Source of the DNA: Streptomyces sp. DHE7-1
GTDB lineage: Bacteria; Actinomycetota; Actinomycetes; Streptomycetales; Streptomycetaceae
Direction of reading: 5' to 3'
Assembly: GCA_016432725.1 (NCBI GenBank)
Contig: JACJDG010000003.1
Coordinates: 6,416,001-6,480,000 of the forward strand
Length of the DNA stretch: 64,000 nt
Numbering within the stretch: the stretch's first letter is position 1; every line of letters begins with the position of its first letter. This document shows positions 57,583-64,000 of this stretch, one piece after another. Under the pieces are notes generated by a model that searched no databases, had not been told where the DNA came from, and was given only the letters and a program-made list of their open reading frames with translations. Both the position numbers and the translations under genes were made by a program.

Positions 57583-59223
57583 ATGGAACAACTCGACTGC
57601 GTCGTCATCGGCTACAACGAGGGCGACTTCCAGGACTACCGCGCCATGTGCGAGGGCAGCGGCGCCGGTTCGCCGACGCTGCAGATCTACAGCAAGGAGT
57701 ACCTGGAGGTCGGCGGCCGCCACCTGTCCTGGATGGACGGGCTCAGCGCGCTGCGCAACAGGGCCACCGGGCGCAACGACCGCTACCACGTGGGCGAGGT
57801 GCACAACCTGGCCGGGCTGTACCTGAGCAACTTCCTGCGCAAGGCGGGCCTGAGCGCCGAGGCCGTGTCGCTGTTCAGCGCGGAACAGGAGCGCCTGGCG
57901 GACCTGCTGGAGCGCGGGCCGCGGGTGGTGGCGGTGACGACGACGTTCTACGTCAACATCATGCCGGTGCTGCCCGTCATCGACTTCGTACGGGCGTACG
58001 CGCCGGACGCGCACATCGTGGTCGGCGGCCCGCTGGTCGACAACATCTGCATGGACGGCGTCGAGGGTATGGCCCAGGACCTCCTGCACGGCATGGGCGC
58101 CGACAGCTACGTCGTGGAGTCCCAGGGCGAGGGCGCCCTGGTCGAACTGGTCCGGGCGGTACGGCGGGGCGGGCCGCTCGACGGCATCGCGAACCTGGTC
58201 ACGCTCTCGGACGCGGGCCGCTGGGTCGCCGGGCCCAAGAAGCCGGAGGCCAACAACATCGACCACGCGGCGATCGACTGGTCCGGCTTCAGCCCGGAGC
58301 TGATCGGCACCACGGCCCAGACCCGTACCGCGCGGTCCTGCGCGTTCAAGTGCAGCTTCTGCGACTACCCGATGCGGGCGGGCGCGCTGACCACGGCCTC
58401 CGTGGACACGGTCCGGCAGGAGCTGCGCTCGATGGCCGAACTGGGCGTGAAGAACCTGGTGTTCGTGGACGACACCTTCAACGTCCCGCCCAAGCGGTTC
58501 AAGGAACTGTGCCGCATGCTGATCGAGGAGGACCTGGGGCTCAACTGGTACTCCTACTTCCGCTGTTCGAACGCCCGTGACGAGGAGACGTTCGACCTGG
58601 CGGCGCAGAGCGGCTGCCGCGGCGTCTTCCTCGGCATCGAGTCCGGCGACCAGGACATCCTCGCCGCGATGAACAAGCTGGCGCAGGACGCCCAGTACCG
58701 CAACGGCATAGCCCAGCTGAAACAGCGCGGGATCACCACCTTCGCCTCGATCATCGTCGGCTTCCCCGGTGAGAACGAGCGGACCGTGCAGAACACCATC
58801 GACTTCCTCAACGAGACCGGCCCGACCTTCTGGCGGGCGCAGCCGTGGTGGGGCAACCCGAAGGCCCCGGTCTACCAGCGCAAGGAGCTGCACGGCATCG
58901 AGGGCGAGGCCTACAACTGGTCGCACCACACGATGAACTCCCGTGAGGCGGCCAACTGGTGCGACGTGATGTTCGAGAAGGTCACCGAATCGGTCTGGCT
59001 GCCGCTGTACGACTTCGACTTCTGGGCGCTGCCCTACCTGGACGGCAAGGGCCTCAAGGTCGAGGACCTGGTGCCGATCCTGCGCGCCTCGCAGGAGATC
59101 ATGCGCGAACGGGACCGGGCGACGCCGGACACCGTGCGGCTCACGTCCCTGAACGACGAGCTGTACAAGGCCGTCGCCGCGGTCGACATGGCGCCGTCAC
59201 GGTTCGGGTTCGCCGCCGTGTGA
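57583..59223 (+). CDS. Cobalamin-binding-type radical SAM enzyme
   Basis: A 546-residue protein. An N-terminal Rossmann-like B12-binding region (about residues 95-190: VVAVTTTFYVNIMPV, HIVVGGPLV) precedes a radical SAM core with Cys253, Cys257 and Cys260 (CAFKCSFC) that bind the 4Fe-4S cluster. Further core motifs are NLVFVDDTFNVP, GVFLGIESGD and IIVGFPGE. This architecture is shared by class B methyltransferases, PhpK-type P-methylases and ring-rearranging enzymes such as OxsB. It lies 67 bp after the large PKS with GGAAG before the ATG, so it is probably the last gene of that transcript. C-methylation of the polyketide or peptide is the likeliest role, but the substrate is unknown. Confidence 0.87.
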   Translation: MEQLDCVVIGYNEGDFQDYRAMCEGSGAGSPTLQIYSKEYLEVGGRHLSWMDGLSALRNRATGRNDRYHVGEVHNLAGLYLSNFLRKAGLSAEAVSLFSAEQERLADLLERGPRVVAVTTTFYVNIMPVLPVIDFVRAYAPDAHIVVGGPLVDNICMDGVEGMAQDLLHGMGADSYVVESQGEGALVELVRAVRRGGPLDGIANLVTLSDAGRWVAGPKKPEANNIDHAAIDWSGFSPELIGTTAQTRTARSCAFKCSFCDYPMRAGALTTASVDTVRQELRSMAELGVKNLVFVDDTFNVPPKRFKELCRMLIEEDLGLNWYSYFRCSNARDEETFDLAAQSGCRGVFLGIESGDQDILAAMNKLAQDAQYRNGIAQLKQRGITTFASIIVGFPGENERTVQNTIDFLNETGPTFWRAQPWWGNPKAPVYQRKELHGIEGEAYNWSHHTMNSREAANWCDVMFEKVTESVWLPLYDFDFWALPYLDGKGLKVEDLVPILRASQEIMRERDRATPDTVRLTSLNDELYKAVAAVDMAPSRFGFAAV

Positions 59224-59245
59224 GGGCGCGCGCGACGCCCGCGAC

Positions 59246-59285
59246 GACGAGCAGGCCCCGGCGGTGCGCCGGGGGCCTGCTCGTC
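59246..59285. terminator. Strong bidirectional terminator
   Basis: About 17-18 bp of nearly perfect stem (59246-59263 with 59268-59285, one bulged G) and a 4-nt loop lie between the radical SAM gene and the convergent ribonuclease gene. Confidence 0.85.
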
Positions 59286-59310
59286 GCCGTACGGGCGATG
59301 CCGCTACGGC

Positions 59311-59704
59311 CTAGCAGCCGAAGTCGACGAGGTCGAACGTGGCGTAGTGGTCGGAGGTGTAGTAGTCCTCCCGGGTCTCCTCGCCGGTGACGATCCGGCG
59401 TGCGCCGCGCGTGGGGAGCCCGGCGTGATGACGGTGTACTCGTGGTAGTAGCCGCTCTGCCGGCTCGGCAGCACGCTCTCCCGGTTCTGGAAGACGGTCC
59501 CGTCCTGCGAGTAGGGGAACGGCCCGCCCTTGTCGATCAGATCGAGCGTGTCGTGGGCCTGTGAGGGGAGTTCGCCGTAGCAGATGCTGCCGGTGGAGGC
59601 GGCCGCCGCGTCCGCCGTGGTGGCGGAGACGGAGCCGCCCACGAGAAGGGCGGACAGCACGGCGGCGGCGACAGTGACACGAGATGCGCGTGGGGGAATC
59701 TCAT
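59311..59704 (-). CDS. Secreted guanyl-specific ribonuclease (RNase Sa/barnase family)
   Basis: About 131 residues after correction: a Sec-type signal peptide (MRFPPRASR, hydrophobic AAAVLSALLVGG, Ala-rich cleavage region) and a mature domain of about 96 residues closely resembling Streptomyces RNase Sa/Sa3. It shows CYGELPSQAHDTLDLI, FPYSQDGTVFQNRE with the general-base Glu, YYHEYTVITPGSP, then, after restoring one base, TRGARRI with the catalytic Arg and DHYATF with the catalytic His, ending DFGC. Two deletions in C runs (minus strand) near 59414 and 59694 disrupt the frame. It cleaves RNA after G outside the cell. No barstar-like inhibitor gene is visible in the window. It probably marks the edge of the cluster. 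Confidence 0.87.
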
Positions 59705-59957
59705 GTCTTCATGATGACGCGCGTAGAGCGTGGCATGTCAATGTCAAACTTGCGGAGGTCGACGGAGTTTCGCGTGAAGTCACGTGAAGTTTCCGCGAGT
59801 TGACATGTCGTCTCCCCGGACCGGAAGGCCCTCGGCCTACGGCGCGGGACTCGCCCACGACGACGGGCACGGAGCGCGCGCCCCACGCGTTGGCACCATG
59901 CAGACACCGCACCGGGGACGTCCCCGGTGCGCCTCGGGGGAGTCCGGAAGGGGAGCG
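59705..59957. promoter_or_regulatory. Divergent intergenic region, RNase / P450
   Basis: A 253-bp gap. On the minus strand two adjacent TTGACA/TTGACAT motifs lie about 35-45 bp before the RNase start. On the plus strand TTGACAT occurs near 59799, with GTGAAGT repeated just before it. GGAAGGGG precedes the P450 ATG at 59958. No further structure is recognised. Confidence 0.35.
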
Positions 59958-61151
59958 ATGGGCAGGCGACCGGTGATCGATCTCAGGGAGTTCGGGGACG
60001 CGTTCCGCACGGACCCGCATCCGTACTACGCCAAGCTGCGCGAGCAGGGACCCGTGCACCGGGTGCGGCTCGGCGGGGCGGACACGGGCCAGCTGACCTG
60101 GCTGGTCGTCGGGTACGAGGAGGCGCGCGCCGCCCTCGCCGACCCCCGGCTCGCCAAGGACACCGCCCGGATCGGCTCGCCGATGATGGACGAGGAGAAG
60201 ATCGGCAAGTACCTGCTGGTCACCGACCCGCCCCAGCACACCCGGCTGCGCTCCCTGGTCACCCGCGCCTTCACCATGCGCCGGGTGGAGCGGCTGCGCC
60301 CCCGGATCCAGCGGATCACCGACGACCTGCTGGACGAGATGCTGCCGCGCGGCCGTGCCGACCTCATCGAGGCGCTCGCCTACCCGCTGCCCCTCACCGT
60401 CATCTGCGAGCTCCTCGGCGTCCCGGACATGGACCGCGCGGAGTTCCGCCGGATCTCCACCGAGGTCGTCGCACCGACCAGCGCGGACACGGAGTACGAC
60501 GCGGTCGTCGCCCTCGCCCGGTACCTCCGGGACCTGATCGAGGACAAGCGGTGCGCGGGCCCCACCGACGACCTGCTCAGCGACCTGATCCGCACCACCG
60601 CCGAGGACGGCGACCGGCTCTCCCCTCGGGAACTGAGCGGCATGGCCTATCTGCTGCTCATCGCCGGCCACGAGACCACCGTCAACCTCATCGGCAACGG
60701 CGTCCACGCCCTCCTCACCCACCCCGACCAGCTCGCCGCCCTGCGCGCCGACACCGAGGGGCTCCTCGACGGCGCCGTCGAGGAGATGCTGCGCTACGAG
60801 GGCCCGGTGGAGACCGGCACGTACCGGTACGCCGCCGAATCCCTGGAGATCGCCGGCACGGTGATCGACAAGGGCCAGTCGGTGTTGATCGGGCTCACCG
60901 CCGCCGGCCGCGACGGCGACCGCTTCGCCGGCCCGGACCGGTTCGACATCCGCCGCGACGCCCGCGGCCACCTCGCCTTCGGCCACGGCATCCACTACTG
61001 CCTGGGCGCGCCCCTGGCCCGCCTGGAGGGCCGTATCGCCATCGGCACCCTCCTGGAGCGCGCCCCCGGTCTCGCCCTCGACGGCGCCCCGGGCGAGTGG
61101 CTGCCGGGCATGCTGATGCGGGGGATGCGCGGCCTGCCCGTGCGCTGGTGA
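59958..61151 (+). CDS. Cytochrome P450 monooxygenase
   Basis: A 397-residue soluble bacterial P450 of the CYP105/107 type. It shows the I-helix oxygen-activation motif AGHETT, K-helix ExxR in EEMLRYEG, and the haem loop FGHGIHYCLG with its Cys ligand. ATG 59958 is chosen for the GGAAGGGG ribosome site; an upstream in-frame ATG at 59784 would add a non-family N-terminus. It could hydroxylate or epoxidise the polyketide-peptide product, or a residue on the NRPS, but it lies beyond the terminator and RNase gene, so membership in the cluster is uncertain. No dedicated ferredoxin gene is adjacent. Confidence 0.88.
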   Translation: MGRRPVIDLREFGDAFRTDPHPYYAKLREQGPVHRVRLGGADTGQLTWLVVGYEEARAALADPRLAKDTARIGSPMMDEEKIGKYLLVTDPPQHTRLRSLVTRAFTMRRVERLRPRIQRITDDLLDEMLPRGRADLIEALAYPLPLTVICELLGVPDMDRAEFRRISTEVVAPTSADTEYDAVVALARYLRDLIEDKRCAGPTDDLLSDLIRTTAEDGDRLSPRELSGMAYLLLIAGHETTVNLIGNGVHALLTHPDQLAALRADTEGLLDGAVEEMLRYEGPVETGTYRYAAESLEIAGTVIDKGQSVLIGLTAAGRDGDRFAGPDRFDIRRDARGHLAFGHGIHYCLGAPLARLEGRIAIGTLLERAPGLALDGAPGEWLPGMLMRGMRGLPVRW

Positions 61152-61199
61152 ACCACGGCCGGGGCCAGCCACGGCCCGGGCGGCCCGGGCGGCCCGGGT

Positions 61200-62222
61200 T
61201 CAGCCGTACGACGGCTGGACCCGGTCCTGGATCTCCAGCAGCCGCACCGGGCGGCGCTCCCGCCGCGACACCTCGCAGGCCTCGGCGATCCGCAGCGCCT
61301 GCAGTGCCTCCTGGCCGTCGCACGGGTTGGGCCGCTCACCGCGCAGCACCTCGACGAAGGCGCGCAGTTCGGCCTCGTAGGCCGGTCCGAACCGCTCCAG
61401 GAACCCGGTCCAGGGCCTGGACGCGGCCGGTGGCCCGGTCGGCTCGGTGGACGCGACCGGCGTACGGTCGTCCAGGCCCACCACGACCGTGTCCCGCTCC
61501 CCGGCCAGCTCCATCCGGACGTCGTACCCGGCGCCGTTCAGCCGGGTCGCCGTCGCCGTGGCGAGCGTGCCGTCGTCCAGGGTGAGCAGGGCCCCGCCGG
61601 TGCTGACGTCCCCGGCCTGGCGGAACATCGGCGGCCCGGCGTCCGAGCCGGCCGCGTACACGTCCGTCACCTCGCGGCCCGTCACCCAGCGCAGCGCGTC
61701 GAAGTCGTGGATCAGGGTGTCCCGGAACAGGCCGCCGGACAGCGGCAGCCACTCCGGCGGGGGAGGGGACTGGTCGGAGGTCGTCGCCCGTACGGTGTGC
61801 AGCCGTCCGAGCCGGCCCGAGCGCACCGCCTCCCGGGCGCCCGCGTAGCCCGCGTCGAAACGCCGCTGGAAACCCATCTGCAGCACCGTGCCCGCCGCCT
61901 CGACCTCGGCGAGCGCGTGCAGGGTGCCCGGCAGGTCGAGCGCTATGGGCTTCTCGCAGAAGACCGGCAGGCCGGACCGGGCCGCCCGCCCGATCAGCTC
62001 GGCGTGCGCGGCGGTCGCCGTGGTGATCACCACCGCGTCCACGCCCCACCGGAAGATCTCCTCCACCCCCGGCGCCGCCGTCTCGCCCAGCCGGTGGGCC
62101 AGCGCCTGTGCCCGCGCCGGGTCCGCGTCGGTCAGGATCAGCGACCCGACCTCGCGACTGCGGCTGAGCGTGTTCGCATGAATGGTGCCGATGCGGCCCG
62201 TACCGATGACCCCGATGCGCAT
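61200..62222 (-). CDS. Gfo/Idh/MocA dehydrogenase, inositol 2-dehydrogenase-like
   Basis: A 340-residue NAD(P)-dependent sugar/cyclitol dehydrogenase. The N-terminal Rossmann motif is GVIGTGRIGTIHA, followed by the family EKP motif (FCEKPIALDL) and the C-terminal HDFDALRWVTG with the catalytic His/Asp. IolG-like enzymes oxidise myo-inositol to scyllo-inosose, but the substrate cannot be fixed from sequence alone. It is divergent from a GntR regulator, with a TGTCCGGACA palindrome between them, and convergent with the P450. It belongs to the sugar locus, not to the biosynthetic cluster. No clear ribosome site precedes the ATG. Confidence 0.88.
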   Translation of the reverse strand: MRIGVIGTGRIGTIHANTLSRSREVGSLILTDADPARAQALAHRLGETAAPGVEEIFRWGVDAVVITTATAAHAELIGRAARSGLPVFCEKPIALDLPGTLHALAEVEAAGTVLQMGFQRRFDAGYAGAREAVRSGRLGRLHTVRATTSDQSPPPPEWLPLSGGLFRDTLIHDFDALRWVTGREVTDVYAAGSDAGPPMFRQAGDVSTGGALLTLDDGTLATATATRLNGAGYDVRMELAGERDTVVVGLDDRTPVASTEPTGPPAASRPWTGFLERFGPAYEAELRAFVEVLRGERPNPCDGQEALQALRIAEACEVSRRERRPVRLLEIQDRVQPSYG

Positions 62223-62259
62223 GGAAACAAAGTGAGGGCGGACCCGGGGCCCTGTCAAT

Positions 62260-62275
62260 CGCAATGTCCGGACAA
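62260..62275. promoter_or_regulatory. Operator candidate CGCAATGTCCGGACAA (site 1)
   Basis: Contains the perfect 10-bp palindrome TGTCCGGACA (62265-62274) in the 103-bp gap between the divergent dehydrogenase and GntR genes. The same 16-mer recurs at 63158-63173. It is a probable binding site for the adjacent regulator. Confidence 0.7.
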
Positions 62276-62325
62276 CCGGACTACACGACTTCCCGTCATC
62301 CGGGCACACGGCTACGCTCGAGTCC

Positions 62326-63090
62326 GTGCCCAAACCAGTTGTGGACCCGACCGTGTCACTCGATCTCCGTGTGGACCGCAGTTCCCCGGTGCCGTTGTAC
62401 TTCCAGCTCTCCCAGCAGCTCGAAGCCGCGATCGAGCACGGCGGCCTCACGCCCGGCAGCCTGCTGGGCAACGAGATCGAGCTTGCCGCCCGGCTCGGCC
62501 TGTCCCGGCCCACGGTCCGCCAGGCCATCCAGTCCCTCGTCGACAAGGGCCTGCTGGTCCGCCGCCGGGGCGTGGGCACCCAGGTGGTGCACAGCCAGGT
62601 CAAGCGTCCCCTGGAGCTGAGCAGCCTCTACGACGACCTGGAGGCCGCCGGGCAGCGGCCCGAGACCAAGGTCCTGGTCAACACCGTCGTCCCCGCCTCC
62701 GCCGAGATCGCCGTCGCGCTCGGGGTGCCCGAGGGCGGCGACGTCCACCGCGTCGAGCGGCTGCGCCTCGCGCACGGCGAGCCGATGGCGTACCTGACCA
62801 ACCACCTGCCGCCCGGCCTGCTCGACCTGGAGACCGGCCGGCTGGAGGCCACCGGCCTGTACCGGCTGATGCGCTCGGCGGGAATCACCCTGCACAGCGC
62901 CCGCCAGTCCATCGGCGCCCGGGGCGCCACGGCCGCCGAGGCCGAGCGGCTCTCCGAGGCGGAGGGCGCCCCGCTGCTCACCATGCGGCGCACCACCTTC
63001 GACGACACCGGCCGCGCGGTGGAGTTCGGCGACCACACCTACCGTCCGAGCCGCTACGCCTTCGAGTTCCAGCTCCTTGTCCGCCCCTGA
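62326..63090 (+). CDS. GntR-family (HutC subfamily) transcriptional regulator
   Basis: A 254-residue regulator with GTG start. The N-terminal winged helix-turn-helix (LYFQLSQQLEAAIEHG, LAARLGLSRPTVRQAI, RRRGVGTQV) is followed by a UTRA ligand-binding domain of about 150 residues (VHRVERLRLAHGEPMAYL, YAFEFQLLVRP). It most likely represses the flanking sugar-catabolic and uptake genes until the inducer binds. Two identical 16-bp sites, one in its own promoter region and one before the binding-protein gene, fit autoregulation and regulon control. Confidence 0.9.
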   Translation: MPKPVVDPTVSLDLRVDRSSPVPLYFQLSQQLEAAIEHGGLTPGSLLGNEIELAARLGLSRPTVRQAIQSLVDKGLLVRRRGVGTQVVHSQVKRPLELSSLYDDLEAAGQRPETKVLVNTVVPASAEIAVALGVPEGGDVHRVERLRLAHGEPMAYLTNHLPPGLLDLETGRLEATGLYRLMRSAGITLHSARQSIGARGATAAEAERLSEAEGAPLLTMRRTTFDDTGRAVEFGDHTYRPSRYAFEFQLLVRP

Positions 63091-63157
63091 GCCGCCGGCC
63101 GCCACGGCCGCGCCCACCGGACCCGTGCGCCCTTGATCGTTTGCGCCCATGTCACGT

Positions 63158-63173
63158 CGCAATGTCCGGACAA
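63158..63173. promoter_or_regulatory. Operator candidate CGCAATGTCCGGACAA (site 2)
   Basis: Identical to the 16-mer at 62260-62275 and located 129 bp before the binding-protein start. The 63091-63302 gap shows no other feature. Confidence 0.7.
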
Positions 63174-63302
63174 GGTGGCGGGCAGGGGCTCCCCGGCGGT
63201 GTCACGGGTGTTCGCCGTGTTCGATACTGGAGTGTTGGGGGCCGCCGAGATGATCGCCGGCCCCTTGCGTACGGACGGACACGGCAAGAAGGGCACGGCC
63301 TC

Positions 63303-64000
63303 GTGGCACGGTTTCGGACCTGGGTAGGCATCGCGCTGGCAGGGGCACTCTCGGTGTCCCTGGCGGGGTGCAGCAGCACCGGCGGCAAACGGGCGGAGGA
63401 CGCCCGCAAGGCCGCCGCGGCCCAGGGTCGGGCGGCGGTGAACACCCCCGCTGGACCTTCGCGATGATCACCCACTCGGGAGACGGCGACACCTTCTGGG
63501 ACATCGTGCAGAGCGGCGCCAAGCAGGCCGCCCTCAAGGACAACATCAACTTCCTGTACTCGCACGACGACGAGGCCCAGCAGCAGGCCCAGCTCGTGGA
63601 CGCGGCGGTCGACAAGAAGGTCGACGCCATCATCGTCACCCTCGCCAAGCCCGACGCCCTGAAGGCCGCCGTCGCCCGCGCCGAGAAGGCCGGCATCCCG
63701 GTGATCACCGTGAACTCCGGCTCCGAGGAGTCCAAGGCCTTCGGCGCCCTCACCCACATCGGCCAGGACGAGACCGTCGCCGGCGAGGCCGTCGGCGAGG
63801 AGCTGAACAAGCGCGGGAAGAAGAAGGCCCTGTGCGTCCTGCATGAACAGGGCAACGTCGGTCACGAGCAGCGCTGCGACGGCGTGGCCAAGACCTTCCA
63901 CGGCACGGTGCGGAAGCTCTACGTCAACGGCACCAACATGCCCGACACCCAGTCCGCGATCGAGGCCAAGCTCCAGGCGGACTCCTCCCTGGACGCGGTC
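63303..64000 (+). CDS. Sugar ABC transporter substrate-binding lipoprotein, 3'-partial
   Basis: GTG start followed by a lipoprotein signal peptide with lipobox LAGC (Cys23), then a periplasmic-binding-protein type I domain (ribose/inositol class): FWDIVQSGAKQAA, VDAIIVTLAKPDALK, GIPVITVNSG, HIGQDETVAGEA. The gene runs off the right edge. One C appears missing in the run at 63445-63449; the mature domain (from TFAMITHSGDGD) is in the next frame. It should capture a sugar or inositol outside the membrane for an ABC importer encoded beyond the window, under control of the GntR regulator. Confidence 0.87.

Noticed and set aside
59311..59660. Short secreted protein ending at the in-frame stop without the DHYATF segment
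   Set aside because: Restoring one base in a C run recovers the Arg, His and C-terminal Cys that define RNase Sa, so the truncated version is an artefact.
61152..61199. GC-rich GGGCGGCCC-type triplication as a regulatory repeat
   Set aside because: It is only about 30 bp between convergent genes; it may act as a terminator, but no clear stem-loop beyond low-complexity sequence was found.

Overview
The window is very GC-rich, with strongly G/C-biased third codon positions, GTG starts and tightly overlapping genes. This is typical of Streptomyces or a close actinomycete. About 61 kb belongs to one hybrid non-ribosomal peptide/polyketide biosynthetic cluster, almost all on the + strand. The last 3 kb is a sugar-type (probably inositol) uptake/catabolism locus outside the cluster. 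No tRNA, rRNA, CRISPR array or transposase gene was found.

Layout. (1) 1-19871: two NRPS genes. The first runs off the left edge (C-A-PCP-C-A-PCP-E-C-A*) and ends in a decayed adenylation domain with no carrier protein. The second is C-A-PCP-E-C-A-NMT-PCP-TE. (2) 19900-20792: a terminator, an inverted-repeat element and a minus-strand DUF1707/LiaF-like gene. (3) 20996-26466: an ornithine/lysine N-monooxygenase and a KtzT-type haem protein (together the piperazic acid route), an acyl-CoA ligase, a divergent malic-enzyme-like protein and a type II thioesterase. (4) 26469-33771: a set matching the vicenistatin-type beta-amino-acid starter machinery: VinJ-like peptidase, VinK-like acyltransferase, VinL-like ACP, two stand-alone adenylation enzymes and the two glutamate mutase subunits. 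(5) 33768-57515: a one-module PKS, a VinO-like PLP decarboxylase, and a large PKS that begins with a bare loading ACP and carries three modules. (6) 57583-59223: a cobalamin-type radical SAM enzyme. (7) 59311-61151: a secreted RNase Sa-like ribonuclease and a P450. (8) 61200-64000: a Gfo/Idh/MocA dehydrogenase, a GntR regulator and a sugar-binding lipoprotein, with two copies of one 16-bp operator-like site.

Working model (inference). Glutamate mutase makes 3-methylaspartate. It is adenylated, loaded on the small ACP, decarboxylated to 3-aminoisobutyryl-ACP, capped with an amino acid and moved to the loading ACP of the large PKS. Four malonyl-specific modules with KR and DH domains then build a short polyene. 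The chain would pass to the NRPS, which adds Val-like and D-Thr-like residues and an N-methylated residue, with piperazate presumably placed by a module off the left edge or by the last module. The peptidase would uncap the amine, allowing macrolactam closure. I do not recognise the final compound.

Sequence quality. About 31 single-base deletions interrupt otherwise well conserved genes. All but one lie in G or C homopolymer runs, and every one moves the frame in the same sense. I read them as consensus errors, so genes are reported as whole units with the suspected positions given.
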